Shown here: piece after piece, positions 44,618 through 54,390 of the stretch
Position numbering within the stretch: the first letter of the stretch is position 1
How the letters are laid out: every line of letters begins with the position of its first letter
Assembly: GCA_963771845.1 (NCBI GenBank)
Contig: CAVYVC010000024.1
Span: forward strand, 124,001-188,000
Length of the DNA: 64,000 bases
Source of the DNA: VAZQ01 sp963771845
GTDB lineage: Bacteria > Pseudomonadota > Alphaproteobacteria > Rhizobiales > Xanthobacteraceae
Direction: 5' to 3'
Notes under the pieces: model-generated
Databases searched by the model: none
What the model was told of the DNA's origin: nothing
Seen by the model: the letters and a program-made list of their open reading frames with translations, nothing else
Position numbers and translations under genes: made by a program

Positions 44618-45625
44618 TTATCGTGCCGGCGAGCCACCCACCGAAGAGGCAGGGGGTGCATTCAACGCAGCCGCGTCCTCGCAGTCGATCTGATTGCTCT
44701 GGCGCGTGTCCGTAGGAGGCCCAGTATTCGCCGGGGGAGCAGTCCCCTCGCGAGGCTTGCCGGCTGGATTACCAAAGAAACGGAAGAAATCGGAGTCAGG
44801 CTTGAGCAGCATGCGGGTGTCATTGGGGCGCAGACCGGCTTCATAAGCCTGCATGGAACGGTAAAACGAAAAGAACTCCGGATCGTGGCCATACGCCTGG
44901 GCATAAATGCAGTTGCGTACGGCATCCCCCTCGCCGCGGGTTTGCTCGCCTTTCGACTGAGCCTCCGCAAGCAGCACGGTTACATCACGATCCGCCTTCG
45001 CGCGAATCTCCTGTGCCTTTTGGGTCCCTTGTGATCGGAATTCCTGCGCCTGGCGCTGGCGCTCGGTGATCATGCGCTGATAAACCGCCTGGCTATTCTG
45101 CTCGGGTAGATCCGCGCGCCGGATGCGTACGTCTACAATTGCGATACCAAAGGCCTGCGCCTCGGCTTCGAGTTGCTCGCGCACGCGAGCCATGAGTTGC
45201 TCGCGCTGATCACGTACGACTTGGATCAGCGTCGCCTCGCCGAGCACGCGTCGGAGCGCCGAGTTGAGCAGAGTGGACAGCCGCGAATTGGCGCCCTCCA
45301 CGGTGCCGACCGCCTGGTAGAATTTCAGCGGGTCCTTGATGCGATAGCGGGCAAAGGCATCGACAACAAGGCGCTTCTGGTCAGAGGCAATGACCTCCTG
45401 GGGAGGGTTTTCCAGATCGAGAATTCGGTTGTCGACGGGGATAACGGTATCGATCAAAGGGACCTTGTAATTCAAGCCGGGCTCGGTAACGATGCGAATG
45501 GGTTGACCCAGCCGCACGACCAGCGCCTGCCGCGTCTGATAGACCGTGAAAATCGTGCTGTAGGCGATGATCAACGCTATGATGATAAGCGCTGCGACGG
45601 CCCCGCCGAATACGCTTACTCTCAT
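44618..45625 (-). CDS. hflC: HflC, SPFH/band-7 protease modulator
   Basis: 335 residues. N-terminal TM (AALIIIALIIAYSTIFTV), then SPFH domain with YQTRQALVVRLGQPIRIVTE and PGLNYKVPLID, a coiled-coil rich in Ala/Gln/Arg. A long disordered C-tail (about 50 residues) exceeds the E. coli form. Forms the periplasmic HflKC cage around FtsH. Overlaps hflK by 4 bp. Confidence 0.92.
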   Translation of the reverse strand: MRVSVFGGAVAALIIIALIIAYSTIFTVYQTRQALVVRLGQPIRIVTEPGLNYKVPLIDTVIPVDNRILDLENPPQEVIASDQKRLVVDAFARYRIKDPLKFYQAVGTVEGANSRLSTLLNSALRRVLGEATLIQVVRDQREQLMARVREQLEAEAQAFGIAIVDVRIRRADLPEQNSQAVYQRMITERQRQAQEFRSQGTQKAQEIRAKADRDVTVLLAEAQSKGEQTRGEGDAVRNCIYAQAYGHDPEFFSFYRSMQAYEAGLRPNDTRMLLKPDSDFFRFFGNPAGKPREGTAPPANTGPPTDTRQSNQIDCEDAAALNAPPASSVGGSPAR

Positions 45626-46771
45626 CGGCTGCCTCCCGTCTGGGGCGGCGTCTGCGACGCCGCCGGTTGCCGGCGCATAAGCTGATCGAGCGGCAGATAT
45701 GGCACGACCCCGCTGCTTGCTCCGGGATCTACGATGATCTTGTCAGTACCCCCGAACAGTCGCTCCATTGTCTCCAGATACAACCGCTGACGGGTCACGT
45801 CAGGCGCCTTCTTGTATTGCTCGTAGACCTGAAGAAAGCGCGAGGTCGCGCCTTTGGCCTCAGCGACCGTCTGGCTCTTGTAAGCGTCTGCATTCTGGAA
45901 GATCTGTGCGGCGCGGCCCATCGCCTCCGGAACAACCTTGTTAGCGTAGGTTTGCGCCTCATTCTGGGCCCGTTCCTGGTCCGCGCGCGCTGCTTGCACA
46001 TCCCGGAAGGAGTCGATCACCTGCGCCGGCGGGTCGACCTTCTGCAGTTGGACCTGCGTAATTTGGATGCCTGCGCCATAGTGATCGAGCGTCGATTGCA
46101 TGAGATCGTGCACGCCGCTCTCAATCTTTTGCCGCTCGCCCGTGAGAATCGGCTCGATCTTCGAACGACCGACGATCTCTCGCATCGCACTTTCAGCAAC
46201 CGCTTTGACCGTGCCTTCAGGCTGCTGGATATTGAACAGATAATCGCCGGCGCCATCAGGTTTGACTAACCAGAATACTGAAAAATCAACATCAACGATA
46301 TTCTCGTCACCGGTGAGCATCAGGCTCTCTTCGGGAACGTCGCGAACGGTCGTGCCGCGGCGAAGGTCTTCCACGAGCCGCATGCCAATATCAATGCGGT
46401 TGACGCGCGTCACCTTGGGGGTGAGCACCGATTCAACCGGATACGGCAGATGATAATTCAGACCAGGCTTGGCGTCGCGGACATACTTGCCAAACCGCAA
46501 CACCACGCCAAGTTCATCGGGGTCAACGCGGAAAAACCCGGAGAGGCCCCAGATGACAATTGCGGCCAGCACGAAAAGGCTAAGCCCCTTTCCGCCAAGA
46601 ACTCCCACCCGGGAGAACACTGCGGAGCTTGTCCTGACCGCGCCGCAGAAATTCCTCAAGATCGGGAGGGTTTGGGCCCGATTGTTGGGGGCCGGTACCC
46701 CATGGACCTTTGCCACCGGCGCCTCCTCCTCCGGTCCCCCAGGGTCCACCACCCTGATTGCTCCACGGCAT
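45622..46771 (-). pseudogene. hflK: HflK, SPFH/band-7 protease modulator, frameshifted
   Basis: The true N-terminus (MPWSNQGGGPWGTGGGGAGG ... DLEEFLRRGQDKLRSVLPGG) starts at 46771. After about 46598 the frame shifts by one base and the normal protein continues LGGKGLSLFVLAAIVIWGLS, SPFH domain VDPDELGVVLRFGKYVRDAK, to 45622. About 382 residues in all. Since HflK is conserved and HflC is intact, a sequencing or assembly insertion is more likely than a real loss. Confidence 0.9.
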
Positions 46772-46889
46772 CAGCTGTCTCCTGACTACGCCTCACTGAG
46801 ACGTTGTTTGCGCCGGTTATAGGTGAGGCGTCATTGCGTTACAACGCGTATCGGTGCCGCAATGCGACGTCCGGCGGCGCGGACCAGCC

Positions 46890-47459
46890 TTACGCTGCTG
46901 GACGGCTCTCGAGTTCACGCCGTTCGAAGACCTGTATGGTGAAGCTTGCCTCGTCCTCAGGTCCGGCCGGATGCTCGGTCCGGCTTACTTCCTTCCAGAT
47001 GCCATCGTCGAGGGACGGAAAGCTCGTATCGCCCTTGGGCTGCAACTGGACCCGCGTGATCACCAGCCGATCCGCTTTGTCCATGATCTGCCGATAGACC
47101 TCGGCTCCCCCGATCACGGCAATCTCGTCCACCTCCCGTCGCGATGCATCACCGCATGCCACCGCGAGCGCGGCTTCGACATTTGGCGCAATAACAATGC
47201 CAGCCGCACCGAAACCTGGATCGCGGCTCACAACGATATTGGTCCGGCCAGGAAGCGGCTTGCCAATCGAAGCATATGTCTTTCGACCCATGATTACGGG
47301 CTTTCCTATTGTGACTTGGCGGAAATGCCGCAGGTCTGACTTGAGCCGCCACGGCAGACCGCCATTCTTGCCAATCACGCCGTTCAAAGCGACCGCAGCG
47401 ACGAGGGCAACTCGTGGACGACTTGTGCCGGATGGAGTGCCGTCACTCCCGACCGTCAC
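46890..47459 (-). CDS. folA: Dihydrofolate reductase
   Basis: 189 residues: NGVIGKNGGLPWRLKSDLRH with substrate-binding Asp, VIMGRKTYASIGKPLPGRTN, and VIGGAEVYRQIMDKADRLVI. Reduces dihydrofolate, the by-product of thymidylate synthesis, with NADPH. The start overlaps the thyA stop by 4 bp, so the two enzymes of the cycle are co-translated. The ~15-residue N-terminal extension is unusual. Confidence 0.95.
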   Translation of the reverse strand: MTVGSDGTPSGTSRPRVALVAAVALNGVIGKNGGLPWRLKSDLRHFRQVTIGKPVIMGRKTYASIGKPLPGRTNIVVSRDPGFGAAGIVIAPNVEAALAVACGDASRREVDEIAVIGGAEVYRQIMDKADRLVITRVQLQPKGDTSFPSLDDGIWKEVSRTEHPAGPEDEASFTIQVFERRELESRPAA

Positions 47460-48250
47460 ACCGCGACTTTCGCTTTGATATGGGGGTGAGGCTCGTAGCC
47501 TTCGAGCGCGAAATCCTCGTAACGGAACGCGAACAAGTCGGTGATGGTCGGATTGAGGCGCATTCTGGGCAATGCGCGCAATGGGCGCGTGAGCTGCAAC
47601 TGAGCCTGCTCCACGTGGTCAAGGTAAAGGTGAGCGTCACCGAGTGTGTGCACGAACTCGCCCGCTTGCAGCCCTGTTACTTGCGCCACCATCAAGGTGA
47701 GCAAGGCATAGGACGCGATATTGAATGGTACGCCAAGGAACACGTCGGCCGAACGCTGATAGAGCTGACACGAAAGCCGGCCGTCCGCCACATAGAACTG
47801 GAACAGGCAGTGGCACGGGGGCAGCGCCATCTTGTCCACATCTGCCGGATTCCATGCCGAAACGATGAGACGGCGCGAAAAGGGATCACGCCGAATGGCC
47901 GCGATGACATTTGAAATCTGGTCGATGGTACCCCCCTCAGGCGGTGCCCAGGAGCGCCATTGCCGGCCATAGACCGGGCCGAGATCGCCCTTCTCATCCG
48001 CCCATTCATTCCAGATGGTAACACCGTGATCATTGAGATATTTGACATTGGTATCGCCGGAGAGAAACCACAGCAGCTCATAAATAATGGATTTGACATG
48101 CAGTTTTTTTGTCGTCGTGAGTGGAAATCCGTCGCTGAGATCAAACCGCATCTGATGGCCGAAAATCGACAGCGTGCCGGTACCGGTGCGGTCATGTTTG
48201 GCCGCACCGTGGGCAAGAATCCGTTCCATCAGATCGTGGTATTGGCGCAT
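47456..48250 (-). CDS. thyA: Thymidylate synthase
   Basis: 264 residues, standard ThyA length. RTGTGTLSIFGHQMRFDL, LWFLSGDTN, catalytic Cys in ALPPCHCLFQFYV, GDAHLYLDHVEQ. Makes dTMP from dUMP with methylene-tetrahydrofolate. First gene of the thyA-folA-hflK-hflC-DUF2065-degP run. Confidence 0.97.
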   Translation of the reverse strand: MRQYHDLMERILAHGAAKHDRTGTGTLSIFGHQMRFDLSDGFPLTTTKKLHVKSIIYELLWFLSGDTNVKYLNDHGVTIWNEWADEKGDLGPVYGRQWRSWAPPEGGTIDQISNVIAAIRRDPFSRRLIVSAWNPADVDKMALPPCHCLFQFYVADGRLSCQLYQRSADVFLGVPFNIASYALLTLMVAQVTGLQAGEFVHTLGDAHLYLDHVEQAQLQLTRPLRALPRMRLNPTITDLFAFRYEDFALEGYEPHPHIKAKVAV

Positions 48251-48431
48251 AGGTTCGCATTTGGGACGGCTACCGCCAACTCAGGGGAGTTTACCGCTAT
48301 TCATGCCGTGCGATCGACCCATCCCGGCGGCTTTGAGGGTCTGCGCGCCTGGTGGCGCGCCGGGCTGCGCCGGTTGGGCATTGGCCGGCACGAGGGATCG
48401 CGGCTCGTGCCGGCAGCGGGCTGGGCGCGCG

Positions 48432-49973
48432 CTACTCGACAAAAACTTCGTCGCGCCGGCGACGAATTTTGGGTAGCGCTGCCACAACGAGCAGGATTAT
48501 CGCCGTAATCAGCAACACCCCCGAGATCGGCCGCGTGAAAAACACGGTGGCATCACCGCGCGCAATGAGCATGGCACGCCGGAGATTTTCTTCCATCAGC
48601 GGGCCCAGCACAAAGCCGAGAGTCAAAGGCGCCGGCTCGAAATCGTGCTTTACGAGCCAGAAGCCGATGACGCCGAAAATGGCGGATATGACAACGTCCG
48701 TTGGGGAGTTATTGATGGAATAGATACCGATGCAGCAGAACACGATGATGGAAGGATAGAGCAATCGATAAGGCACGCGCAGTAAGCTGACCCAAACGCC
48801 CACGAGCGGCAGATTGATAATAATCAGCATCAGATTGCCGACCCACATTGACGAGATCATGCCCCAGAACAGCTCCGGCTGCTTGGTCATGACCTGCGGC
48901 CCCGGCACGATGCCATGAATGGTCATGGCACCGACCATCAATGCCATCACGGCATTGGGCGGAATACCCAGCGTGAGCAGGGGTATGAAAGAAGTCTGTG
49001 CAGCCGCGTTATTGGCGCTTTCCGGTGCGGCCACGCCCTCGATCGCACCGCGGCCAAAGCGCGAGGGGTCCTTTGCGATTCGCTTTTCGAAGGTGTAGGC
49101 GGCAAACGACGCGATCACGGCGCCACCACCGGGCAGAATGCCCAGGAGCGAGCCGAGGCCAGTCCCGCGCACAATTGCGCCGGCCGAATCCATCAAATCT
49201 TTGCGCGTCGGCATAAGACCCGTGATCTTCGCCTGGACGATGTCCCTGCTTTCGGCGGGAAGCTCAAGGTTGCGGATGATTTCCGCAAAGCCGAAAAGGC
49301 CCATGGCGATGTTGGGAAAGCCGATGCCATCAGCAAGCTCGGCGATGTCGAAAGTCATGCGTCCCGCGCCGGTCTCGAGGTCGGAGCCGACCATGGACAG
49401 CAAGAGTCCCGTCAGCACCATGACGACCGCCTTGAGCACCGAGCCTTTGGCCAGCACGACCGCGAAGATCAAGCCCAGGCACATCAGCGAGAAATACTCG
49501 GCCGGACCGAACAGCAGAGCGAGGCTGGTCAAGGGAGCACCGAGCGCGGCGACAAGCACGGTGGCAACGCAGCCCGCAAAGAACGAGCCGATCGCCGCGA
49601 TTGAAAGGGCGGGCCCTGCCCGTCCCTGCCGCGCCATCTGATGGCCGTCGAGGCAGGTCACGACCGAAGTCGCTTCACCTGGAATGTTGACCAGCACCGA
49701 AGTGGTGGAACCACCATATTGCGCGCCGTAGTAAATGCCGGCCAGCATGATCAGAGCACCGACCGGCGGCAGCCCGAACGTGATCGGCAGCAGCATGGCG
49801 ATGGTGGCGACTGTGCCGATGCCCGGTAAAACACCGACCAGCGTGCCGACGAGCGCGCCGAGCAGGCAGAACAGCACGTTCATGGGAAGTGGGATTATTC
49901 CAAACAACCAGTACACGGACTGGAATAAAACGACCCCCAAGCCCTGTCCGAGATGATTGAGAAGTTCGGTCAT
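48432..49973 (-). CDS. tctA: TctA-type large permease of tripartite tricarboxylate transporter
   Basis: 513 residues, about 12 TM helices, with TctA signatures GVLPGIGTVATIAMLLPITF, YYGAQYGGSTTSVLVNIPGE and GILPGGGAVIASFAAY. Imports a carboxylate with the small subunit TctB encoded 17 bp upstream. No TctC binding protein lies next to it; many alphaproteobacteria keep these elsewhere. Confidence 0.93.
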   Translation of the reverse strand: MTELLNHLGQGLGVVLFQSVYWLFGIIPLPMNVLFCLLGALVGTLVGVLPGIGTVATIAMLLPITFGLPPVGALIMLAGIYYGAQYGGSTTSVLVNIPGEATSVVTCLDGHQMARQGRAGPALSIAAIGSFFAGCVATVLVAALGAPLTSLALLFGPAEYFSLMCLGLIFAVVLAKGSVLKAVVMVLTGLLLSMVGSDLETGAGRMTFDIAELADGIGFPNIAMGLFGFAEIIRNLELPAESRDIVQAKITGLMPTRKDLMDSAGAIVRGTGLGSLLGILPGGGAVIASFAAYTFEKRIAKDPSRFGRGAIEGVAAPESANNAAAQTSFIPLLTLGIPPNAVMALMVGAMTIHGIVPGPQVMTKQPELFWGMISSMWVGNLMLIIINLPLVGVWVSLLRVPYRLLYPSIIVFCCIGIYSINNSPTDVVISAIFGVIGFWLVKHDFEPAPLTLGFVLGPLMEENLRRAMLIARGDATVFFTRPISGVLLITAIILLVVAALPKIRRRRDEVFVE

Positions 49974-49990
49974 GAGTTACCCACCCGAGT

Positions 49991-50635
49991 TCAGTAGAAA
50001 CGCGGCCAGAGCTGGAACGGCAGGTTGAGCAGAACCACGAAAAGCAGCCAGCAGAAGATCGTCATCGCTGCTGCCCCAATAAGACTTTCGACCCAGCGCA
50101 TCTCGGTCGACCCGAGAATGGAAATCATGAACGCCAGGAAGGTCGCCGGGAAGAGCCCGAGCGGCCGGATCATGACCGCGAAGGAAAGGATGGCGATGAT
50201 CACCAGGAGCGGGCCCCGGATTTTATATTTCTCAATTGGCGGGCCTTCGGTAAACACCCCGCCGACCGCCACGGCGGCACTGAGCGCCGCAAGCACGAGT
50301 GAGAAGAGCCTCGGCGCGGTTCCTGGACCGAATGCAAAGCCGCGCTGGCCGGGCAACTCCGCCGAAGCAATCATGGCGAGTGTCGGCAGCATCAAGAGGA
50401 CAAGGCCTCCGTAGAAATCCCGCGGACCGGGAACCGGGACCAAGCCAATCGCTGTCGCAAATCCGATCAGCGCGATCAGAGCCGAAATGATCCGGGCTAC
50501 CGTTGTGTTGGGCGTGTAGAGGGCGTAGCCCAGCAGCGCAACGCCGAGAAGGCCGATGACCAATCCGCCGACGAGATTGTGCGTGCGGATTTCGAAGCCC
50601 GCCCCTCCCCGGGACGGTGTTGCCCCGTCAGACAT
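49991..50635 (-). CDS. tctB: TctB-type small permease subunit
   Basis: 214 residues from ATG 50635, preceded by GGAGGG. Four to five TM helices (LVGGLVIGLLGVALLGYALY; FYGGLVLLMLPTLAMIA; LLVIIAILSFAVMIRPLGLF; MTIFCWLLFVVLLNLPF). Partner of TctA. The open frame reaches 50749, but the ribosome site favours 50635. Confidence 0.88.
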   Translation of the reverse strand: MSDGATPSRGGAGFEIRTHNLVGGLVIGLLGVALLGYALYTPNTTVARIISALIALIGFATAIGLVPVPGPRDFYGGLVLLMLPTLAMIASAELPGQRGFAFGPGTAPRLFSLVLAALSAAVAVGGVFTEGPPIEKYKIRGPLLVIIAILSFAVMIRPLGLFPATFLAFMISILGSTEMRWVESLIGAAAMTIFCWLLFVVLLNLPFQLWPRFY

Positions 50636-50879
50636 GTTCCCTCCTGGACGCCCGTACCGCGTGCCCTGAACCTGATGCTCAGTTCGCACACTGCAAAGGG
50701 TAACACATTTCTGCGACCAGCGGGAAGGTAAAGTGGCGCGACAAATCATGCCAAGCCGGATGCAAGGGGCCGGACGTTATTCCTGCATCGCTGACACGGT
50801 AAAATTCCGCAGCGAACTCAAGCGGCTGTGGAAGCAGATGGCCTTTTTTCGCGCACCTTTTGCCCTTATATTATAGGTG

Positions 50880-51240
50880 CCGGCGCAGGCCGGCTATGGC
50901 GATAAATGGCCGTCGCAATAAACCCTTCGGACCCGGGGGCAGTACCCGGCGCCTCCACCATTCAGGAGTCAGTAGTCAGGCACCAGGTATCGGTTGGCGA
51001 GGCTTCTGATTTCTGACACCTGATTGCTGATACCTGATATGGGGGCGAAATAGGATCGACGAGGGCGTAAAGGACGTGCTTTTGCCCGGCATGGTTCCGC
51101 CGTTATCGGGCCAACTTCATAGTTGCCAACGACAACTATGCTCCGGTTGCCCTCGCTGCGTAATGCGGCCAGGAATACCGAACTGAAGTCCTGAGGTCTT
51201 AGCAGCTTCAGGCGGGGTTCGGAGGCACCTGGCAACAGAA
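50880..51240 (+). ncRNA. ssrA: tmRNA (ssrA), circularly permuted two-piece form
   Basis: The acceptor piece comes first: T-arm CCGGG-GGCAGTA-CCCGG, acceptor strand CGCCTCC and encoded CCA ending at 50960. After an ~80-nt spacer the coding piece starts at 51041 with GGGGGCGAAATAGGATCGAC; GGGGGCG pairs with CGCCTCC of the acceptor piece. The tag frame at 51125-51163 encodes ANDNYAPVALAA. This permuted layout is a hallmark of Alphaproteobacteria. It rescues stalled ribosomes and tags the products for ClpXP. TTTTGCCCTTATATTATAGG at about 50858 is the likely promoter. The 3' limit is approximate. Confidence 0.93.
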
Positions 51241-51279
51241 GCCTCCACTCGCTCTATCGCTCGAGACTGGGTTAATCCG

Positions 51280-51831
51280 ATGGCTGTGGATCACATCCGG
51301 TACGACCTCTTGGCCCAAGACGCCTTGCGGGGGGTTGTGCGCACGGTGCTTGCGGACACCGCCAAGAACGGGCCGCCTGGCGAGCATCACTTCTATATCT
51401 CCTTCGATACCCGTGCTGAGGGCGTGCAGCTATCGCCGCGAATGCTGGCCCAGTATCCAAAGGAAATGACGATTGTGCTGCAGCATCAGTTCTGGGACCT
51501 GATTGTTACTGAAACCGGATTTGAGGTCGGATTATCGTTCGGGGGTATCCCTGAGCGATTGGCCGTTCCCTTTGCGGCCATAAAAGGTTTTTTTGACCCT
51601 TCCGTACAATTCGGCCTGCGCTTCGAGGAATTGACGCAAGAGTCGGTTGCGCAAGAAGACGCGTCCGGCCGTGCCGGACAGAGCGCGGCGGACGCGCCTG
51701 CGCAATCGAAGGAGCTGCCGGCGTTGCCACCCATCCCCTCCGCTGCCAACCAGGCTGTGATGGCGGAGCAACCTGCCAAACCCGAAGCAGGAGCCGAGGT
51801 CGTGCGCCTTGACCGCTTCCGAAAGAAGTAG
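51280..51831 (+). CDS. sspB: SspB, ClpXP adaptor for ssrA-tagged proteins
   Basis: 183 residues: LAQDALRGVVRTVLADTAKN, HHFYISFDTRAEGVQLSPRM, ITVLQHQFWDLIV-like core and FGLRFEEL, the alpha-type SspB fold. A disordered linker and short C-terminal ClpX-binding peptide (VVRLDRFRKK) follow. It delivers ssrA-tagged peptides to ClpXP. Its position right after ssrA is functionally coherent. Confidence 0.92.
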   Translation: MAVDHIRYDLLAQDALRGVVRTVLADTAKNGPPGEHHFYISFDTRAEGVQLSPRMLAQYPKEMTIVLQHQFWDLIVTETGFEVGLSFGGIPERLAVPFAAIKGFFDPSVQFGLRFEELTQESVAQEDASGRAGQSAADAPAQSKELPALPPIPSAANQAVMAEQPAKPEAGAEVVRLDRFRKK

Positions 51832-51849
51832 CGGCTTGCAAGCCAAGGG

Positions 51850-52641
51850 TCAGATATGACGGGAGGTGCCCCCAGAAATTTCAAGCTGCGCGCCTGTGAT
51901 GAAAGCGGCTGCGGGGGAGGATAAGAACGCGATCGCGCGGGCGACTTCCTCGGGTTTGCCAAGTCGGCCTATTGGTATTTGTCGGGCGCGCGCGATCTGC
52001 GAATACCAATCATCGCGCGACTGGGAACGATCTTCGCGCGCGGCAAATCGGCGTTCCCACTGACCCGAATCGATCAGTCCGAGCATGACCGTGTTGACCC
52101 GAATGTGCGGAGCGAACTCACGCGCAAGCGATTTGAGCAAATTCTGCGCACCCGCGCGTGCCGCCGCCGTAGCCACCATGTAGGGCTCAGGCTGGTAGGC
52201 AAGGAGCGAATTCACAGCCAGGATGGAAGCTGCGTCGCTCTTGTCGAGGAGCGGCTTGAAGGCACGGATCGGATAGATCTGGCTGAAGAACTTGAGCTCA
52301 AGCTCTTCGCGCCAAGCATCATCTGTTGTGTCTGAAAATGTCGACATGCGCGCCTGCCCGGCATTATTGATGAGGATGTCGCAGTGCCCGCTCCAGCGCT
52401 CGACCGCACTCGCAAAAGCGCTGACCTCATCCTTGTTGAGCACGTCACAGCGCACGGCCATTAGTCGGGTGGGATTCTCATTTCCGAGCAGGGATGATTG
52501 GGCAGCGGCAAGCCGGGCCTCATTGCGGCCGCAGATCGCAACAAAAGCGCCCTCCTGCAAAAACAAACGCGCTGTTGCAAGTCCAATGCCCCACGTGCCG
52601 CCGGTAACGACGGCAACCTTGTCTCGCAGCTCAAGATCCAT
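51850..52641 (-). CDS. SDR-family oxidoreductase, atypical active site
   Basis: 263 residues, Rossmann fold: TGGTWGIGLATARLF for NAD(P), NNAG at about 90, Ser in VNSLLAYQPEPYMVATAAAR, and a C-terminal SGGTSRHI. The usual Tyr-x3-Lys pair reads Tyr-x3-Thr (YMVAT), so the catalytic Lys is missing. Other MVAT-type SDRs exist, and their chemistry may differ. Probably part of the catabolic cluster, but separated from the IclR gene by 80 bp. Confidence 0.85.
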   Translation of the reverse strand: MDLELRDKVAVVTGGTWGIGLATARLFLQEGAFVAICGRNEARLAAAQSSLLGNENPTRLMAVRCDVLNKDEVSAFASAVERWSGHCDILINNAGQARMSTFSDTTDDAWREELELKFFSQIYPIRAFKPLLDKSDAASILAVNSLLAYQPEPYMVATAAARAGAQNLLKSLAREFAPHIRVNTVMLGLIDSGQWERRFAAREDRSQSRDDWYSQIARARQIPIGRLGKPEEVARAIAFLSSPAAAFITGAQLEISGGTSRHI

Positions 52642-52721
52642 AAGTTTCTATTCGCACCGGTTGCATCGGTAAAAGCCGCTTTCAGCGCATCGGTTCTCGC
52701 AAACAGAGCGCAAGTGCGGGC

Positions 52722-53573
52722 CTATTTCCTCGCCGCCACCAGCATCGGGGCGGGACCTGCAACGTGGCGAGCAGGCTCGATCCAGCCGAGACGGCGGGAA
52801 ATCTCCATACCTGCCGCGCGCAGCGCAATGGCGATGGCGTCTCGTCGCAGTTCGGAGAACGCGGAGCTGGGCCCTGAGACATTAATGGCGCCGACCGGGA
52901 TGTGAGCAAAATCGAATACTGCAACCGCCGCCGAGCTGATGCCCGGTTCGAAATGAGCATCACTCCATGCAACCCCCGCATGTCGGTCTTTTTCAGCCCG
53001 CATGCGCAGATCTGCGGGACTGGTCGTGGTGTGCTCGCTGAAACGCTGCAACGCCCGGCCGGCATAAAGTCTTTCGATATCGATCGGTGTCATGTAGGCC
53101 AGCAGCATTCGCCCAATGGTCGTCGCATGCGCCGGCAGCCGGCTGCCGACCCGGATATTGCTGGCGAGCGGCGTATTGGGCGTACGGCGCACGAGATAAA
53201 GCACATCGGTGCCGTCCAGCACGCCGAGGTGGGCGGAAAGCTGCAGCGTCTCAGCGAGCCGCGTCAGCACAGGCACTGCTACCTGCACCAGATCCCGCGA
53301 GAACACCGCACGTGCGCCAACTTCAATGAGCGACAATCCGACCTGAAAACCACCGCCATTCGGGCGGCGTTCCACGAACCCCTCGGTCTCGAGGGTATGG
53401 AGAAGTCGAAGGAGCGTCGTGCGATTGATTTTCAGCGTCTTTGCGGTCTCGCTCATGTTGAGCACGCGATTACCTTCGGCGACGTGGCGGATGAGACGGA
53501 CCGCACGTTGGACCGGCGGAGCGATGTAGCGCCCAGCGGAAGAGCCAGGCTTGCGCTTTGGCTTCTCACGCAT
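52722..53573 (-). CDS. IclR-family transcriptional regulator
   Basis: 283 residues from ATG 53573 (overlaps the hydrolase stop by 8 bp). Winged HTH about 20-85 (SETAKTLKINRTTLLRLLHT), then the IclR effector domain (LSAHLGVLDGTDVLYLVRRT ... PGISSAAVAVFDF). Likely controls this divergent catabolic cluster in response to its substrate or an intermediate. Encoded at the end of the operon it presumably regulates. Confidence 0.9.
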   Translation of the reverse strand: MREKPKRKPGSSAGRYIAPPVQRAVRLIRHVAEGNRVLNMSETAKTLKINRTTLLRLLHTLETEGFVERRPNGGGFQVGLSLIEVGARAVFSRDLVQVAVPVLTRLAETLQLSAHLGVLDGTDVLYLVRRTPNTPLASNIRVGSRLPAHATTIGRMLLAYMTPIDIERLYAGRALQRFSEHTTTSPADLRMRAEKDRHAGVAWSDAHFEPGISSAAVAVFDFAHIPVGAINVSGPSSAFSELRRDAIAIALRAAGMEISRRLGWIEPARHVAGPAPMLVAARK

Positions 53574-54390
53574 AGGCATGCGCCTCGCTGCCGAGAAATT
53601 CCGCGATAAACTGCGCGATCTCCGCCGGTTTCTCCTGGCAAACGGCGTGGCCGGCATTCGCGACGGTATGAAATGCGCATCGTCGTGACGATTTCTGAAG
53701 GGCATCGAAGACAACATGGCCGCTTTCTGGCGGGGTCACTTGATCGTCTGACGCGACTATGACCGCGGCCGGGACTTCGAGTTTCTCCGCGTCCTCGATC
53801 AACCGGCCGCTCGCCAGGAGCCTGGCAGCCTGGTCGTAGCCAGGCCGCCGCACGGATGCCATGGCACGCTCCACGGCGCGCAGGACGCAGCCGTTAGCAG
53901 CAGGTTGCGCGAGCAGCCCGGGGGCCCGCTTGCGAGCAAATTCTTCCGGCCCAAGCTCATCGAGTTCTTCTATGCGCTTGGCCACGGCGGGCGGCAGGGG
54001 TGTCCCTTTTTGGCTGCGATAGCCGCGCGCGGGCGAGATCAAGAAGATTGCAGCAACCTCGCTCGCAAACAGCACCGCGTAGCGGGCGGCAATAAGGGCG
54101 CCCAGCGAATGACCAAGGAGCGCGCACTGCTTCACCTGAAGATGCGCCAGCAGGCGCTGCAGCGCCGCGACATAATCGGATGCATCCGGCCATTCCTGCA
54201 TGAGAGGCTCCGATTCCCCATAGCCGGGCGCATTCCAGGCAATCGCCGGATGTCGCAATTCCTGCATGAGCGGCTCGAACGATTGTGCATTGCTGCCGAT
54301 ACCGTGGAGGAGGACAATCGGAATTCCCTTGCCGCCACCAGAGCGAAGGTAGGAAATGCCTGCGCCGGTGCCCTGCGTAATGGCCGTCAT
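53566..54390 (-). CDS. Alpha/beta hydrolase
   Basis: 274 residues from ATG 54390 (ATGA overlap with the Rieske gene). Oxyanion loop LLHGIGSNAQSF, nucleophile GHSLGALIA, acid ASDDQVTPP, His ANAGHAVCQEKP. Resembles C-C bond or ester hydrolases of aromatic degradation; here it probably cleaves a product of the oxygenase step. Confidence 0.88.
   Translation of the reverse strand: MTAITQGTGAGISYLRSGGGKGIPIVLLHGIGSNAQSFEPLMQELRHPAIAWNAPGYGESEPLMQEWPDASDYVAALQRLLAHLQVKQCALLGHSLGALIAARYAVLFASEVAAIFLISPARGYRSQKGTPLPPAVAKRIEELDELGPEEFARKRAPGLLAQPAANGCVLRAVERAMASVRRPGYDQAARLLASGRLIEDAEKLEVPAAVIVASDDQVTPPESGHVVFDALQKSSRRCAFHTVANAGHAVCQEKPAEIAQFIAEFLGSEAHAYA

Noticed and set aside
45622..46771. Programmed frameshift in hflK
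   Set aside because: No slippery heptamer or known precedent for HflK; an extra base in the assembly is the simpler reading.
48915..49604. Plus-strand ORF opposite tctA
   Set aside because: Shadow of a conserved permease; composition is His/Arg-rich with no family pattern.
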